Assembly (NCBI GenBank): GCA_947568835.1
Contig: OX387604.1
Coordinates: 6,479,860-6,543,859, forward strand
Direction: 5' to 3'
From: Protonemura montana
Lineage: Eukaryota > Arthropoda > Insecta > Plecoptera > Nemouridae
Length of the DNA stretch: 64,000 nucleotides
Each line of letters opens with the position of its first letter. Positions within the stretch are counted from its first letter, which is position 1. Of this stretch, positions 40,101-52,400 are shown piece by piece. The position numbers and the translations under genes are program-made. The notes under the pieces were generated by a model that made no database searches, was not told the origin of the DNA, and worked only from the letters and a program-made list of their open reading frames with translations.

Positions 40101-43100
40101 ATCTTTTTGCTTGCTGACGACGATTACCTTCTGTTATGTGTCTTGTTATTTTAAACACATTTTGTTTGGAATTGGTTTGATTTTATTTTTAAGGAGGCTC
40201 CTGAAATTTTTGTTCGTCTTTCGGGTGCTGGGGGATTTCACAAAATTATCAAATAAAGCTTACGTCTTTTTTAGGTTCTGTGCTGTTGGCATCATCCGTA
40301 TGAGAAATATTCTCCAGTTCTATTTCTTCTACTGCCTCGTTCAAACTTGCTTCCCCTGTCGATTTGTCCGGTTCTTTAACTGGGAAATGATGTGTCCATA
40401 TCACGGGAAGTCGTTCACGACCGAATTTGCGCTTGAGAATACCCATGCGCTTAATATATTTGTACTCGAGACAGAACTTGATGCATTAGTAACACTGTTC
40501 ACTAGGAAAAAAATTGATGAGGTTCATCGCAAATGTATACCAAATCACCAAATTTCTCCCAATTTTTTTGTTGTTTTCTTGATTTTGACTATCGAACTTT
40601 TGGCAGTAAACACCTCGTGGGTGTAAAAATAACCGAGGGAGCTACTAAAGCAGAAATGTTTACAAAGTCGCTTCGCGTGTACAACCGAGACGGGTTCACG
40701 TAAGAGAGAGAGAGCGCACGCGTGCTTACACTAAATACAATCACTGTTTCAATATTTTGCGATCTAAATGAAAAATCTTAGTGGAAATCTTCAGCAAAAG
40801 CAACTCGTGAAAATTATTGGTGTGTCTTTTTTACCGGAAAGGTCTGCCTCGAAGAAGCGTGGGTACAGAAACAGAACTACGAACGCGAAGATAAGTAGTG
40901 TCGCTGAAAGACACAGCTTCACTGAAATCAGCAGGGAAAGATGCAAATCGTAGCTACCTCTACTCGTTACTGGCGAATTGCGCGAGCGTGAGAGAATATG
41001 AAAAATTTTGCCAAGAATATAGGTTTAGAATAGCTCATTAGCTATATACAAGGTTCCTTTGGCTCACGTCCATTGTTATAAAAAATAAAATACGCGCACA
41101 CCTATGTCGTTATATCTATATATTTTTTAAGTCAATAGTATCGGGCTATTGGACATAATTAATTAATTAAAATGGTCCGCTAACTCTGTAAAGAACGAAA
41201 AGAATTAAATGCTACCATGCGAAACGAATGCACACGAAGAATTTCTATTTTAAATCGTCTTGAACTGTAGTTACACGTCTTAATCTTGAGAAAATGTGCA
41301 CATTATAACACATATCATCCTTATTACACGCTTTGACACATATATCTTCACCACGTGTAATATTATTAATAGCTTAGAATCCAATCACCTTGTCAATGTG
41401 AAATACTGATTAGTGTGGACATACATTGTACACATTCATTTTTTTCTCTGTAAATCGGAACTCAATGTACGTGGTACTAAAATTCGTTATTCGAGGCAAT
41501 TCAACATCAGCATAATGATTAAATCTCAAGTACAACATCGGAGAGCGATCCCGGACAATGTCATAGACGTCCAAATCGATATTTGAAGAAGAGAATGTTA
41601 CTGGTGTTCGAACTTTGGTTTACCAAAACGCACGGTGACCTCTTAGACTCGAGTCATCCACTCAAACATACTTTTTAAAAGATATTCTTATTGTGTCTAA
41701 GAAAAAAGTAGAATCATTAAGTGTCAAGAGTCCGTGATCAGAATAATAATGCAAAATACAGCTACAAGCGAACACACTATGACTTCAGTGATGTTTTGAT
41801 TATATAAATGCAGGTATTACTATTATTCTTGCTAACGATGGGCTACTCTGAGCTGCAATGGGCTGCGACGGGCTACGCTGGACTGCATTGGGCTGCGACG
41901 GGCTATGATGGACTGCATGGGCATGGGCATGGACATGCATGGGCATGGACTGCCTGGGCTACGATGGGAGAGATGAGCTGCGATGGGCTGCGATGGGCTG
42001 CGATGGGCTTGGACGGGCATCGGTGGACATTTACTTCTAGGACGTTTCGGCCCGATATATAGCCGTGTGCTTGAGACACCTTTTAGTGATGCAGGACACG
42101 TGATTGCTATCTCGCACGGTCTGACAAGAAACGTGAACCCAAGACAGTGCAGAGAATCGAAAGAAAAAACCAGCAGAATGAGACAGACGCGAGAATCTGT
42201 GGGATGTGATTCTGTATTTTTTTTCCTGTGGAATGAGATGGAATGAGATGAGATAGCCTTCATTTGATCCCTCGTTAACAGAGGAAAAAATTGTCTGTAC
42301 TGATATTTTTCTAAAAAAATTGTCTCTTTTATTGCCAATTAAAAAAAAATGAAAGTACAATGGTAGTTTCAACCTTTGGTAGCCATGGAGATGCTGAGAT
42401 CGCTTGGCAGAGTTTCTCAATTCTGCTTTCGTATGTTTCCAGGGGTATATCTAATCTAATTTCGTTTCATTTTACTAGTAAAAAAGTTACAGAATTGCAA
42501 CTCTTTAGGGAAAACAAGCACCCAATTTTGGCTGAGTTACCCCACGGCCATGGACAGATCAGATGACATTTGGAACCGATTGATAAGCATTTCGAGTGCT
42601 TACAATCCCTGTACTCGATGGCAAAACTAACAAATATTACACCATTTTAATGCAGTCTCTGTACACTGGGACGTTCGACAGGATAGGTACGGTCCCTCGA
42701 TAGGTACGGGACTTTTCGCATGCAGGAGCTATTATAGTAAAATATGTACTGATGAGTGTGCCTATTCCCAAGGCATGATCCAATGCGTGATGGACGTAAT
42801 CATGCATGAAAATGTAAACGGCTTCTTTAAAGAAAACAAATTGTTAGCTTTGAAGCATTGAAATAACGAGAACTTCATTTTGGCATTAAATATCATCTGC
42901 AGCATGGATATTACTTGCATATGCTGGATATTTGTTTTGCCACAATGTCACATGTGACAAAATGACGTGCATCGTTAAACATCAGCTTCAAAGTGAACGT
43001 CTTAGCTTATCAAAGAAAGTGTTTGCGACCAGCAATCAGATTTCCGATCGACTCCTTACCGCGTGGCTATCATCAATGTCAAGTCATTATCGATGTAGGT

Positions 43101-45495
43101 CGAGATATCACGTCACGAATCGAATTATTTATTTACTGGCGATTCCAACACGATTCTCATGATTAGCGAAACAAAGTTTAAATCAACTTATCCAAATAGC
43201 TGACACAAACATTATCGCGATTTGTTGACAGGTAAATCAAAATGCTGCTAATTCGCGTTTAGCTAATTTTGATTGATTATTATATTTATATTGTTGTCAT
43301 GCACTTAGGTTATGTAAATTCGTTGTAAAAGAATGCTGATATTTTTCGCGCTCTTATAAGAGAGGCATTTGGATTTCTTTGCGGCTTTCCTCTACATCTT
43401 TCCGGGAAATGGGACAACCACTCCCATTCTTTGTCATACCATACACATCCTCTATCTGCTATAATATAGCTGACGTCAGCGCAATAACAATGCACACGCA
43501 CACATCGGATGCTGTTTACTACTTATTTTCTTTTATCCTAATTATTTAAAACGCCGAATGGTTCTAAGTGATTTCAGATTTTTGGATAATTGGTAAGAAA
43601 ACAAACTCCGTTGTGATACGCTTTTTACTGGGGTCCGCAACCTAGCGTGGCTGAACTCTGAGTCCTACGTACCAATACCTCATTAAAAGAAATTTTAAAA
43701 AGGTCTATGTACAATTAACTAAAACTGACGGAGATGTAAGAAGCTGTAACAAGCAAGTAATTGTGCATAAACGTTTTGTGCTTGGATAAAACTGGATAAA
43801 AAAAAGTCTGTTTTTTTAACTTGCACATCTTACACTGCGATTCTGTGGTTTCTCGATGTGAGCTTGAGGATAGCGCACAAGGTTACGTCGATGCTGCTGA
43901 CAATTCACCGATCAAGGAGTGTTTTACGATCATAGTGAAACGTGAATGGCTTCATTTCGCACATGTGTAAGAAGTAGAGAATACGATTTTACTAAGGAGT
44001 GTAATTTGTTTAATTTATAACAGATTAGTTAGTTATTATGGTATTTGTGGCTTGTGGTTAAGCAATTATTGGTCACAGAATTTGCAAAGCATCAATGGTT
44101 AAAAATTATTACAATAATACTGTATGCAAATTGTATTAGAGTAAAATACACTGACGTTATTCCAATTGGCATGCAATTGCATTGGCAATGCATGAAACAC
44201 CTAGGCGTTCACTCGTATAATGAAAGAGGTATTTGCTTTGATTTATGAAGGTGTTTTGCACTCGATTTGTACTCTACGAATGATCAGTCTGGAGCATTTC
44301 ATCTCTTGCCAACGCTAAGAATTGTTTAAGTATAGTATCACTATACATTTTTCCGATACCTGTAACTTAATATTACAACATGTGTTGATTGAGATTAATT
44401 ATTGCATTTGATAATAATCCGTCTCATGCTGTTGCATGATAATTAATATTTGTTGAGCTCTTCGAGCAAGAATTTACCTCGACTTTCAAACGTTTGGTTC
44501 TAAAGTGCAAACAAATGGGAGATTTTCAACCTCTATAAATCTCGTATAGTTTTTAGGAATCGAAACAAAAGGAAAAGCTACAACTTACGGTACAGTAAAT
44601 ATGCTGCATGATTTTATCAGAAATATAGGATGTTACCTTAGTCGTTTAGTATATTAAAGCGATTAAATTCTGATTGATTGTTATCAGATTACAAACTAAG
44701 TAAGCAATTTGATGAGAATCAGTATTGAGTGGTTTTTAAAAGCGTTAATCCTTTACCCAATGATCAGACAAACCGGCTAAGCTCAGTCACATAGTCCAAG
44801 GTTCGTGGCAGACACCAATATGCAATTAAAACAAATTGCTACCGGTTGCCTCCAAGCAACGGGTACCGGTACCGGGACCGGTACCTGTGCATCCAGGGTA
44901 ATTTCAGCTGTGTGGAAGATGAATCTTTTTGACCCAGATAAACTGAGATGGACGAGAAAAGTCTGGCCAGCCTCTGGGTGTGCGACAAGTATTTCATTCC
45001 TAACATTCTTGCATCTACTTGTTGCTTTTTTCAATAGAATTCGGCTTGTCACCAACAGATTGCAACAATTTCTAATTTTACTCGAAAGCAAATAAAGTTA
45101 GATCACTAGCACCAAGGACATGATAAAAAACATGTTGAATGTGACAGATAAAGACATAGTTACAAAATACGTCGTGACTGAGAATGTGTTCGGTTTAGAA
45201 TCGATGACTCCTTCTATGAGAACCACAAAAATGAACCAAAAAACACCACTTCATCATTAATGTGTAGTTAACCACAAACACAAATATTTAAAAAAAATGT
45301 AAATTAGGAATTAAAATTTTAAACCCCTTTAAAAAATAAATAAAAATTGAACATAGGCACATTTTGAAGACGTTCTAAGAAATTTCCTTCCAATAAAACG
45401 CTGTCAGCAAATTCTTTAACGTATCCACACCAACTCACCAATGTGTGCTGATACCCCAGCTGGGTCTGTTGGGGTAGACGACCCCCTTCAGCCAT
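31183..45495 (-). CDS. ClC-a: CLC-B: ClC-2/ClC-a-type chloride channel with three alternative first exons
   Basis: Middle copy of the channel cluster. Common exons: 36971-36828, 36691-36553, 36380-36252, 36054-35921, 35835-35679, 35528-35403, 35319-35235, 35110-35009, 34927-34825, 34422-34291, 34192-34030, 33286-33171, 33069-32955, 32861-32776, 32685-32513, 32432-32273, 32193-32054, 31973-31802, 31723-31496, 31392-31183. The second exon starts [10 protein letters not shown] at phase 0 and can follow any of three start exons (45495-45439, 40446-40264, 37448-37197), giving about 956, 998 or 1021 aa. Signatures are [43 protein letters not shown]1 [10 protein letters not shown] and CBS2 [20 protein letters not shown]. 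Exon sizes equal those of CLC-A in most positions, which shows recent common origin. A CBS-linker motif [15 protein letters not shown] is typical of ClC-2. Expected role: inwardly rectifying chloride conductance at the plasma membrane. Confidence 0.95.
33500..33835 (+). mobile_element. 5S-head SINE in a CLC-B intron
   Basis: The head is recognisable (gataccggttcacgtgagac, ccgaagttaagcaacactgc) and is followed by an altered body with a 17-base G run at 33590-33606. The tail has cactcactcactgacatca. It lies between exons 34030 and 33286. The same intron in CLC-A and CLC-C carries no copy, so it arrived after the duplications. Confidence 0.75.
34515..34560 (+). repeat. tRNA-like box B fragment
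   Basis: The sequence ggattcgtatcccggttcgg resembles a pol III box B and T-arm. A similar motif occurs on the other strand near 59123-59133. It has no matching D-arm or full cloverleaf, so I read it as a fragment of a tRNA-derived SINE, not a tRNA gene. Confidence 0.35.
37030..37190. repeat. Tandem ctgatcctgac(c)gc minisatellite beside the CLC-B first-exon donor
   Basis: About eight imperfect units built on cactgatcctgatcgccg and gctgatcctggccgtcg, lying directly after the donor of the 37448-37197 exon. The nearest unit is less than 20 nt from the splice site, inside the intron. Confidence 0.75.
37197..37448 (-). CDS. ClC-a: CLC-B alternative first exon 3 (84-residue acidic N-terminus)
   Basis: ATG at 37448 opens an 84-codon piece ending ACG GTG|gtaagt in phase 0. 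This fits the CLC-B second exon, which begins at 36971. The peptide is acidic at first ([18 protein letters not shown]), then basic (KVRRRN, KHHKSRN), and ends [10 protein letters not shown]. It is unlike the short N-termini ending GYQHTL in CLC-A and in the distal CLC-B exon. It is predicted cytoplasmic. It lies 225 nt above the common exon, so it is the nearest start. The 5' region contains tgtctgtctg repeats but no obvious TATA box. Confidence 0.85.
40264..40446 (-). CDS. ClC-a: CLC-B alternative first exon 2 (61-residue N-terminus)
   Basis: ATG at 40446, preceded by an in-frame TAA 30 nt upstream, opens 61 codons ending AAA GAC|gtaagc in phase 0, the phase needed by the CLC-B second exon. 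The peptide begins [17 protein letters not shown] and becomes acidic ([17 protein letters not shown]). It resembles neither of the other CLC-B N-termini. The start context has C at -3 and G at +4, so initiation may be weak. No other gene on this strand could accept the exon before CLC-B. Transcript evidence is lacking. Confidence 0.7.
41837..42025. repeat. GATGGGCTGC minisatellite
   Basis: Imperfect 10-bp units (gatgggctgc, gacgggctac, gatggactgc) repeated for about 190 bp. In the middle is a subarray of 6-bp units gggcat/ggacat. GC content is well above the surroundings. The array stays open in several frames because the unit lacks stops, so the frames over it are artefacts. Confidence 0.85.
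45439..45495 (-). CDS. ClC-a: CLC-B alternative first exon 1 (ancestral-type, 19 residues)
   Basis: ATG at 45495, 19 codons ending CAC ACA TTG|gtgagt in phase 0. The peptide ends [10 protein letters not shown], nearly the same as the first exon of CLC-A ([10 protein letters not shown]) and like that of CLC-C ([10 protein letters not shown]), so it is the ancestral start exon. It lies downstream of the CLC-C stop, so it must belong to CLC-B, with an 8.5-kb first intron. The upstream 100 bp is CpG-rich (gacggcgacggcgacg on the minus strand) and is the probable promoter/5' UTR. Confidence 0.88.
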
Positions 45496-46440
45496 CTTCT
45501 TATTCTTCGTGTTCAAGAATCAGTAGCAAGTCCTGGCAGGATAACTCCAGCCAGCTAGCAGAGCACCAAACACTGGAAGCACAGGCGTCGCCGTCGCCGT
45601 CTTCGACGTCGTCTTCAAGCGACGTGTGCCCCTTGAGCACCACTCACTAAGTAGACACCGATAGGCGCTAGAAACTTACGGTAGTGTGTCATTCCATGCC
45701 AGTATCACGACTGCCAGCAAACCACTATCCACCAATAACCACTATCTACTATCTTGTATGCGCTATCCGCTCGGTTACGACCGACTCGGACCAACAGTGC
45801 CGATGCACTACTCTTTGAACAGCATACACATTCTATTTGAACCTCCGGGCCGTTCCTGACATTCGATACATGGGAAACGCCACCTACAGCTCGAACGCAC
45901 AACCAATGGAATTCAATTTAATTGTAAGAAAAGAAAAAGTGTATGGTATGTTCAAGTAGTGCGGTGCTAACTTTAACTGCCGTCTAAGTGTCACACTGAT
46001 TCTTTTAATACGAAGTAATGTTGCACGATAAAATCAAGACAAAAATGGATAAGTAGTTTCAACATTTTATAATGCAGGTATTTAAACTTCATATTAAGTA
46101 CAGTAAGGTATACGACATGTGAAAAATTTAGATCAAGGCTTCGTTTTACTTAAACGCAATTTCGTTTGAACCTGTATTCCAATTAAAAGATTTCTGCATA
46201 CTGCGTGAATGCAATTGCATATACGTGCATTACATTAAAATAAATTAAGATCAAGATGCGTCCTCGATCGTCAAGTGCGTTGCTCAGCAAGATATCCGCT
46301 TTTTGTTTATATTTAAAAAATATTGTGTTTTGAACACCAAAAACTATATTCAAAAAAAAAGTATCGCTCTCGTGAGAACCATTAACCCACTTGCAAGCGC
46401 AATGTTTACACGAATCAGTTCAAATTTGACCCATTCCTTC
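45496..46440. other. CLC-C/CLC-B spacer
   Basis: Short spacer of about 0.95 kb between the CLC-C stop and the distal CLC-B start. The CpG-rich part is near 45500-45620 and the rest is AT-rich. The compactness supports tandem duplication with little insertion since. Confidence 0.6.
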
Positions 46441-49400
46441 TCACGACTGTCGTTTGCGAAGCTTATTTTTCACATCTTCTTTTTCGTATTCAGACGAAGC
46501 ACTGCTTCTGGGAATCGAATTAAGAGACGGGTTGCTGCCACCTTTACGCAGCAGGAACGGTTCGGCGAGCAGCTCGTCGTCTCCATCGTCCCGATCGTCT
46601 CGGTCGTCCCGGAATTCGGGCTGGACCCGTTCGTCTGGTTCTGGTGGCGACTGGGAGAGCGACGTGGACCTCTCGGGAGGCAGAGGGAGGTTCCCGGCAT
46701 TCGAATCCTCAATCGCCTTACGCAGCTGCAAGACATGGCACTGAGTCAGGCATCGGCACACCTCCAAGTCTGCTCTCAAGGTGTGAACAGTGGCGAGCAA
46801 ACAGAGGTGCTCTAGGGGGGACGGACCAGCCTAATTATTTCTCCGACCACCCCTTTTGATAACTGGTATAAAAAAATAAAATATTAGTGGGTATACATTT
46901 CTGGAGAAATGTGTTCCCTGCTTTTTAGCATTTTCCCTAATTTGCAAATAATACAATAAGTACATGGTGATTCTATCATGAAAATCAGAGATTTATCTGA
47001 CCAGCCCCTATAGAAATCAGTTTTAAAGGTAGTAAAATCCGTGAATATGGATTTCTGGGAAAATATGTTTACAATTTGATAGCATTCTTTCCAAATTGAT
47101 ATTCCTACTAATTTAATAAAAACATGATTATGCTATCATAATGACGAACACTTCAAATAATCCCCGTCACACTGAAGTGCTGATTCATGTTTATGCACCC
47201 CACGTTCGCTGGTGTCTAGATTTAAGGGCGTACAGTGTTTGCTCTTGTTTGCTCTTGTTTCCTCTTGTTTGCTCTTAGCAACAACAGCCAAGCTGGTTCA
47301 CGCACAGGAAGAGAGCTTTACAAACGACTCGTCACCGATTCGATAAGGAAATCCCAGTGATCTGGTATAAACTGCACAAGCTGCTAGCAAACTACAAGTA
47401 GTCATCCCAACGTAAGAAATTAGGATTCAAAGTGGAAGAAGGAGGCCCACCTCTTTGAGCCCCACGACGCCGATCAATCTGCCGATGGTTGTCACGTACG
47501 CGTGGTTCACCCCAACCAGCGAAAACAGGGTGTGGCACTGAGAAAGAAGAGGTATCACCGATTAGAGTCGCGTTAAGTGATGATCATACATTTTTTGCTA
47601 AATGTAAACTGTGAGGTCAGGCCGAATCAACTCAAAAAGAGTCATACGCCTGAAATAAGTATGTATACCTATAAATTGAATCAAATGTATTGCACATTTA
47701 AAGTATTATTTCTTATTTTATTATTGAGAGAAAAAACAGAGTAAAATGACTAAAAGACAAGTAATTAAAGTCAGTTATAATGTAAAAGCGAATGCGTACT
47801 GAGGGATGCTGTGCAGAAATTATGCATTTTCGTTTGCTTGAAATGTATGGAAAAAACTATAAGCTTCCGGTCGAACATAACGAAAACGATTTCTTACATT
47901 TTCTTTGTTGAAGAACTGTTACCTTTTTTTCTCAACTCGAAAGTGTAATGCTCCCAATACAAGTCTTTTCACATGTAGAGTGCACTGATACAGAAAATAA
48001 AGGCAATGCAAAGGTTTGTGAAATTGATCCGCTTCGATCGCTCGCTACGCTCAGCCAGCATTTGACACGTACCTTCATAAGAGAAGTCTTCTCGACCAAC
48101 TGGAAAGGTGCCGGGTCGACTGGACAGTTGTGGAACTTGACAGTTTTCTTCATTTGTTCTTTTTCCCAGCGGTGTTGCTCTTCGGTTGTCATGTCAATCA
48201 CCCGCTCAGACGGCTGAAATAGAGAAATCTAATTGCATTAATCAACCGTACAATTTAGCTGTCGTCAACCAGCAGAGACATTTAAACTAACTACACGCAC
48301 CACCTACTGCAAGTGCACGATCGTAATTTTAAATCGGCTATTTTCGGTAGAATGAGGGCGGTGGTAATGATATTTTCAAAATAAGTCGTCTTAAGTGCGC
48401 GCACCTTCCACAATCTACAACATCGAGAAAAATGCTTCGGTGCCAGCTCGACCAAAACCCTAAGCCCCTGATTACTCTATCCCTATTCCCATTCCCCTTG
48501 TCCTTACCAACCGAACCTTCTTCGAGGCGGCTCGGGGACTCTCGGCGAGCTCGTCGATCAGTTCTCCAAGCTCCGGGTCATGGTGGCCATCAGTCGCTCC
48601 CGACTTCCGGAAGAAAGAGTCCAGCACCAAGCGTATCCTATTGCACGCCAGCACGCATAAAAATTAACAGCAAAAATAGAACAGTTTTTCACATTCACAG
48701 TTGTCTCGCAATCGGCAGTCTGTACCAGACACGATCCTGTTGCAACGACAGAAAAATTCTCCAGAATCTTGCAGCTAGCCAGCTTCTCAGAAATTAGAGC
48801 ATGCTCTGGCTTACACGTGGCTTTCAAACGGGTGGCTACGAACCTGCTGTCGCTGCCAGAGACAGGAGGGAATGTTGAACCAGCCGCCATCAAAGAGGAG
48901 GATCTGCGCAACGTTCCCATGCTGGTCTTTAAAATTGACTTCATCGGTCGTTCCGCCAAACTGGCTGGGTTGGGAAGCGGCTAGAATAGAGAAGACGGCG
49001 TCACCATCGACAGTCTCACGATAGGAATGCTTCAATGGTCTACACCAAGCTTAACATACACGGTCTCTTATCTCAGGAAGCATTCCGCTCGGGGAGGCTA
49101 CATCGTCACTGGAGTGGTAAGCAGGATTCACGTGGATCTCTGCAGGAATTACTTCGAATCGAGATGGTGGCTGGAACTTGCGCTGCAGTTTCTCCCATAA
49201 TTTGCGCTCCAATTCTTCACGTTCACTGTAAGAGTTTATCAGAAGCGTCAATACCGGATATGTGAGGTGTGTTATTTTTTTATTGGGATCCTTACTTTGT
49301 TTGTGAGTTACGGTGCCATTTCGCTGCAACCTGCAATCGTCTCTCCCTTCCGATCTGATGCTCGATCAACCTGATTAATTCGTAACGCTGAATCGAGCCT

Positions 49401-52400
49401 AGTAGGATCATCGAGTCGGGATTGTCGACCAGTGGAAATCCTCGCAGCTCTTTGTTTGCTTTGAGCGTACTGACAAGACTTTGATAGCTCATGTTTTGCC
49501 AAATGAATTTTACGTCTCGAACCATGAACGCCTCTACGTATACGCTGTACAGTCCTGTAATTAATGAGTTACACATGTTATTAACTAGCTGTCCCGTGTG
49601 AGTGTGGACACAGGACAGAGTTGATCTCTTGTTTATCATCATTTACCCGATGTGTAAGGAAGTAATACTGGCAAATAAGGAAGCTTCTTAATCAATATCA
49701 TGCTCTCATAGAGCGATGGTTGCAGAAGTGCTGCAATTGCATTCGAAATCAACACTGCGATCTGAAAGCCACAAATATGAACATTCAGTTAGAGAAATAA
49801 ATTTCATAATTAGTATTCTTCTAAGCTCAGGTACAAACTGCTACAAACTGAGATTCTGGCCATTTAAAACCCCGGGAATTGGATTATCAGCGTGAAAAAA
49901 TCAGCACACAAATCTCTTACCTAACTTTTTTGTATGCAATCAACTCTTAGCAAGTAGCTAGGAAAACATTATGAAATGAAAAAGTCACTCCGGTAAGATA
50001 ACCAAAAGGTACGGTAAGTGTGACTTTCAGCGATATTGAACATACAATGATTGGCATCACATGCGTCAGCTGGCCGGTCATCTCCACGACGATCACGGCA
50101 ACGGAGATGGAATGCGTGACAGCACCGGTGAATGCAGCAGCCCCGGCAGTCGCGTAACCCCCTGGAAAAGCGGCCATGGGCATAACGGGGTTTCCAGTAT
50201 AGACAATTTCTACGTGACTACTTTCAAACGTTCAATTAAATTATTAGAGATTTGCATTGTCTCGCTATTTGCCAAATTCTATATTAATTTTAGGTGTGAT
50301 AACCACAATATTAATTGCAGCTTATTTTATGTGGGAATCACTCCACTTGTACGTAAAACATGTGTTGAAAATAAGGAATCCCTTGCTATTTAAGATTTTT
50401 GATCAAAATCAAAGACTTAGAAATTTTTAGTTGAAGCATTTCTTGGAAATTGGTATAAGTATGACTAGTTGCTGACGCTTACCTGGTATAATAGGAACGC
50501 TCAAGCCAGCGTAGCCTAATCCAAGAGGGAACCACAGGTGGAGCAACTCTCCCAAAATTCTACCCAAACCAGCACCGATTTTGAAGACAGGAATGAAATT
50601 GCCTGATGGAATAGCCACGGTCGCTCCGATTATCGAAAAAACGAACTAAAACAGGAAATCCTTGTTAGTGCGTTTTTCGCTAGACTCCAAGATTTGGTCT
50701 CGAGGAAGATTAGCTTACCGTATAGGCCGTGAACCCAGCTAGACTCACAAACACGTCTGTGTCAGGGGTTGTCCAGTGGTGAATAATTTCGGCCTCCTCT
50801 GCACTGATGTTATCCCGCGTCCACGTAAAGTTTGTAAACAGGTCTACGATCTAAATTTTGATACAAAATATGAGTTAATATGAGTCATAATGACATGCTT
50901 GATTTGGATTTGCTTGCTGATTGGTGATCGGCGATTGGTGAGTGGTGGGTGATGAGAGGTGGTTGATGAGTGGTGAGTGGTGGGTGATGAGAGGTAACTG
51001 GTGACTAGTTTCTGACAATCAGGACCTCACCTGGTGATGAGTGTCAAGTTCCGACGCCATGTACTTCCCGAGACCAAGGGGGAAAGAAACCGAAGCGAAA
51101 GTTATGGCCACAATGAAAGGGTAGAGAAACCGACTGTGGAAAGAAGACAATTGGTACAAAAAACATTAGAAATAATTACTACAGAACCTAATTTTACGAC
51201 TGCGTGCATAGCTCTTTCAGTTTGATAATAAATAACCCGTTCTTTCTTACTTTTCCTGTAAGAATTTGGAGACGGCTGGGCTTCGTCTCATCAGGAAGAC
51301 ATATTGGCGATGAAGCCAGACATATCCTGCTCCACCAAGACCGCAAAAAACCCTAAAACCAAAAGTATATGAAACCACATGTAACAAACATTTCAAAATG
51401 TTCAATCACACTATCTGAACAGGTAAGGTTCGAAAGTTTCTGCGGCTTTTACCCCATTGCTGCAAAAATTGCAAGTTCTTGCAGGTCAAACGGTATGTGC
51501 TCCGCAAAAGTTGTCCCATACAATGCGGTTAATGTTTCTGAAGAAAAAGAAGAAGATTCCCACTGGAGTGAATACAGTGTCATGCAATTTCAACTTATAA
51601 CTAATGCAACACTAAATATGCCAACTTTACCTTCGTGTTCAATCCAAACAGCAAACAGCCTGAACACAATCACGCAGCACACGGCGGCAAAAAACCCACG
51701 TGAATAATTTCGTACAGCGAAGTACACAGATGTTACTTCTATACTGTATAGCAAGCCTGGAAAATTGAAAAATAGAGACGTCAAATAATAGAAGGTTCCT
51801 GACTAATTTATTGCTTGTTCTTTCTCTCTTTCTCTCTCTCTCAAGTCGAGGTCTATCATCACAATCCACGGCATCCGCACACTCGATTCGAACAATGCCA
51901 CACGGCCCGTTGTCAAAACAGTGCGTCGTTAAACATAATAAATCAATCAATCAAATCCCAATATAAGTAAAAGTAAGCATACGAGGTTATTATTGGTGCA
52001 AACAACTTAAATACCAATGATATTTTGGTAATTACCTCCTACAGGAGCAGCGAAGCATGAGGATAGTCCGACTGCACACGCCGCGGCGAGCATATCCGTT
52101 TTCCGGGATTGATTCTCATAGATACCTCTTTGAAACTTTGACATCAACTTTGACAATTGATTTGCAATGATGCTCGCGACATGAACGAAAGGTGCCTGAA
52201 ATTTAGCAGTTATTTTACATAAGTTTGATAGATTTTTTTGAGGTTAAGTGACTTCTCAGAAGATATTAATCACCCACCTCCTTTCCGAGTGGAATGCCAC
52301 TGCCTAGTGTCGCAATGAGCCCAATTACTTTAGCTATTAAAGTTCGGAAAGTCAGACATTCTTCTAGCGCGACTCCTCGAAGGATTGTTTTCACTTCCGG

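Larger units (their letters stand above)
37449..45438. other. CLC-B first introns, apart from exon 2 at 40.3-40.4 kb
   Basis: Long AT-rich intronic DNA. Besides the alternative exon at 40446-40264 it holds a (GA)n patch near 40705-40717 and a GC-rich minisatellite at about 41837-42025. I found no SINE copy here and no other exon I can support. Confidence 0.5.

Noticed and set aside
41808-42338. Long frames on both strands over the minisatellite
   Set aside because: The repeat unit lacks stop codons, so every copy extends the frames. The translations are simple repeats.
45439-45495. First exon of a fourth chloride channel gene
   Set aside because: No separate channel body lies between it and CLC-B, and its phase-0 donor fits the CLC-B second exon, so an alternative CLC-B start is the simpler reading.
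46454-46859. Plus-strand frames of 70-170 codons
   Set aside because: They are shadows of the last CLC-C exon, whose minus-strand frame continues the CBS2 domain and ends in a proper stop.
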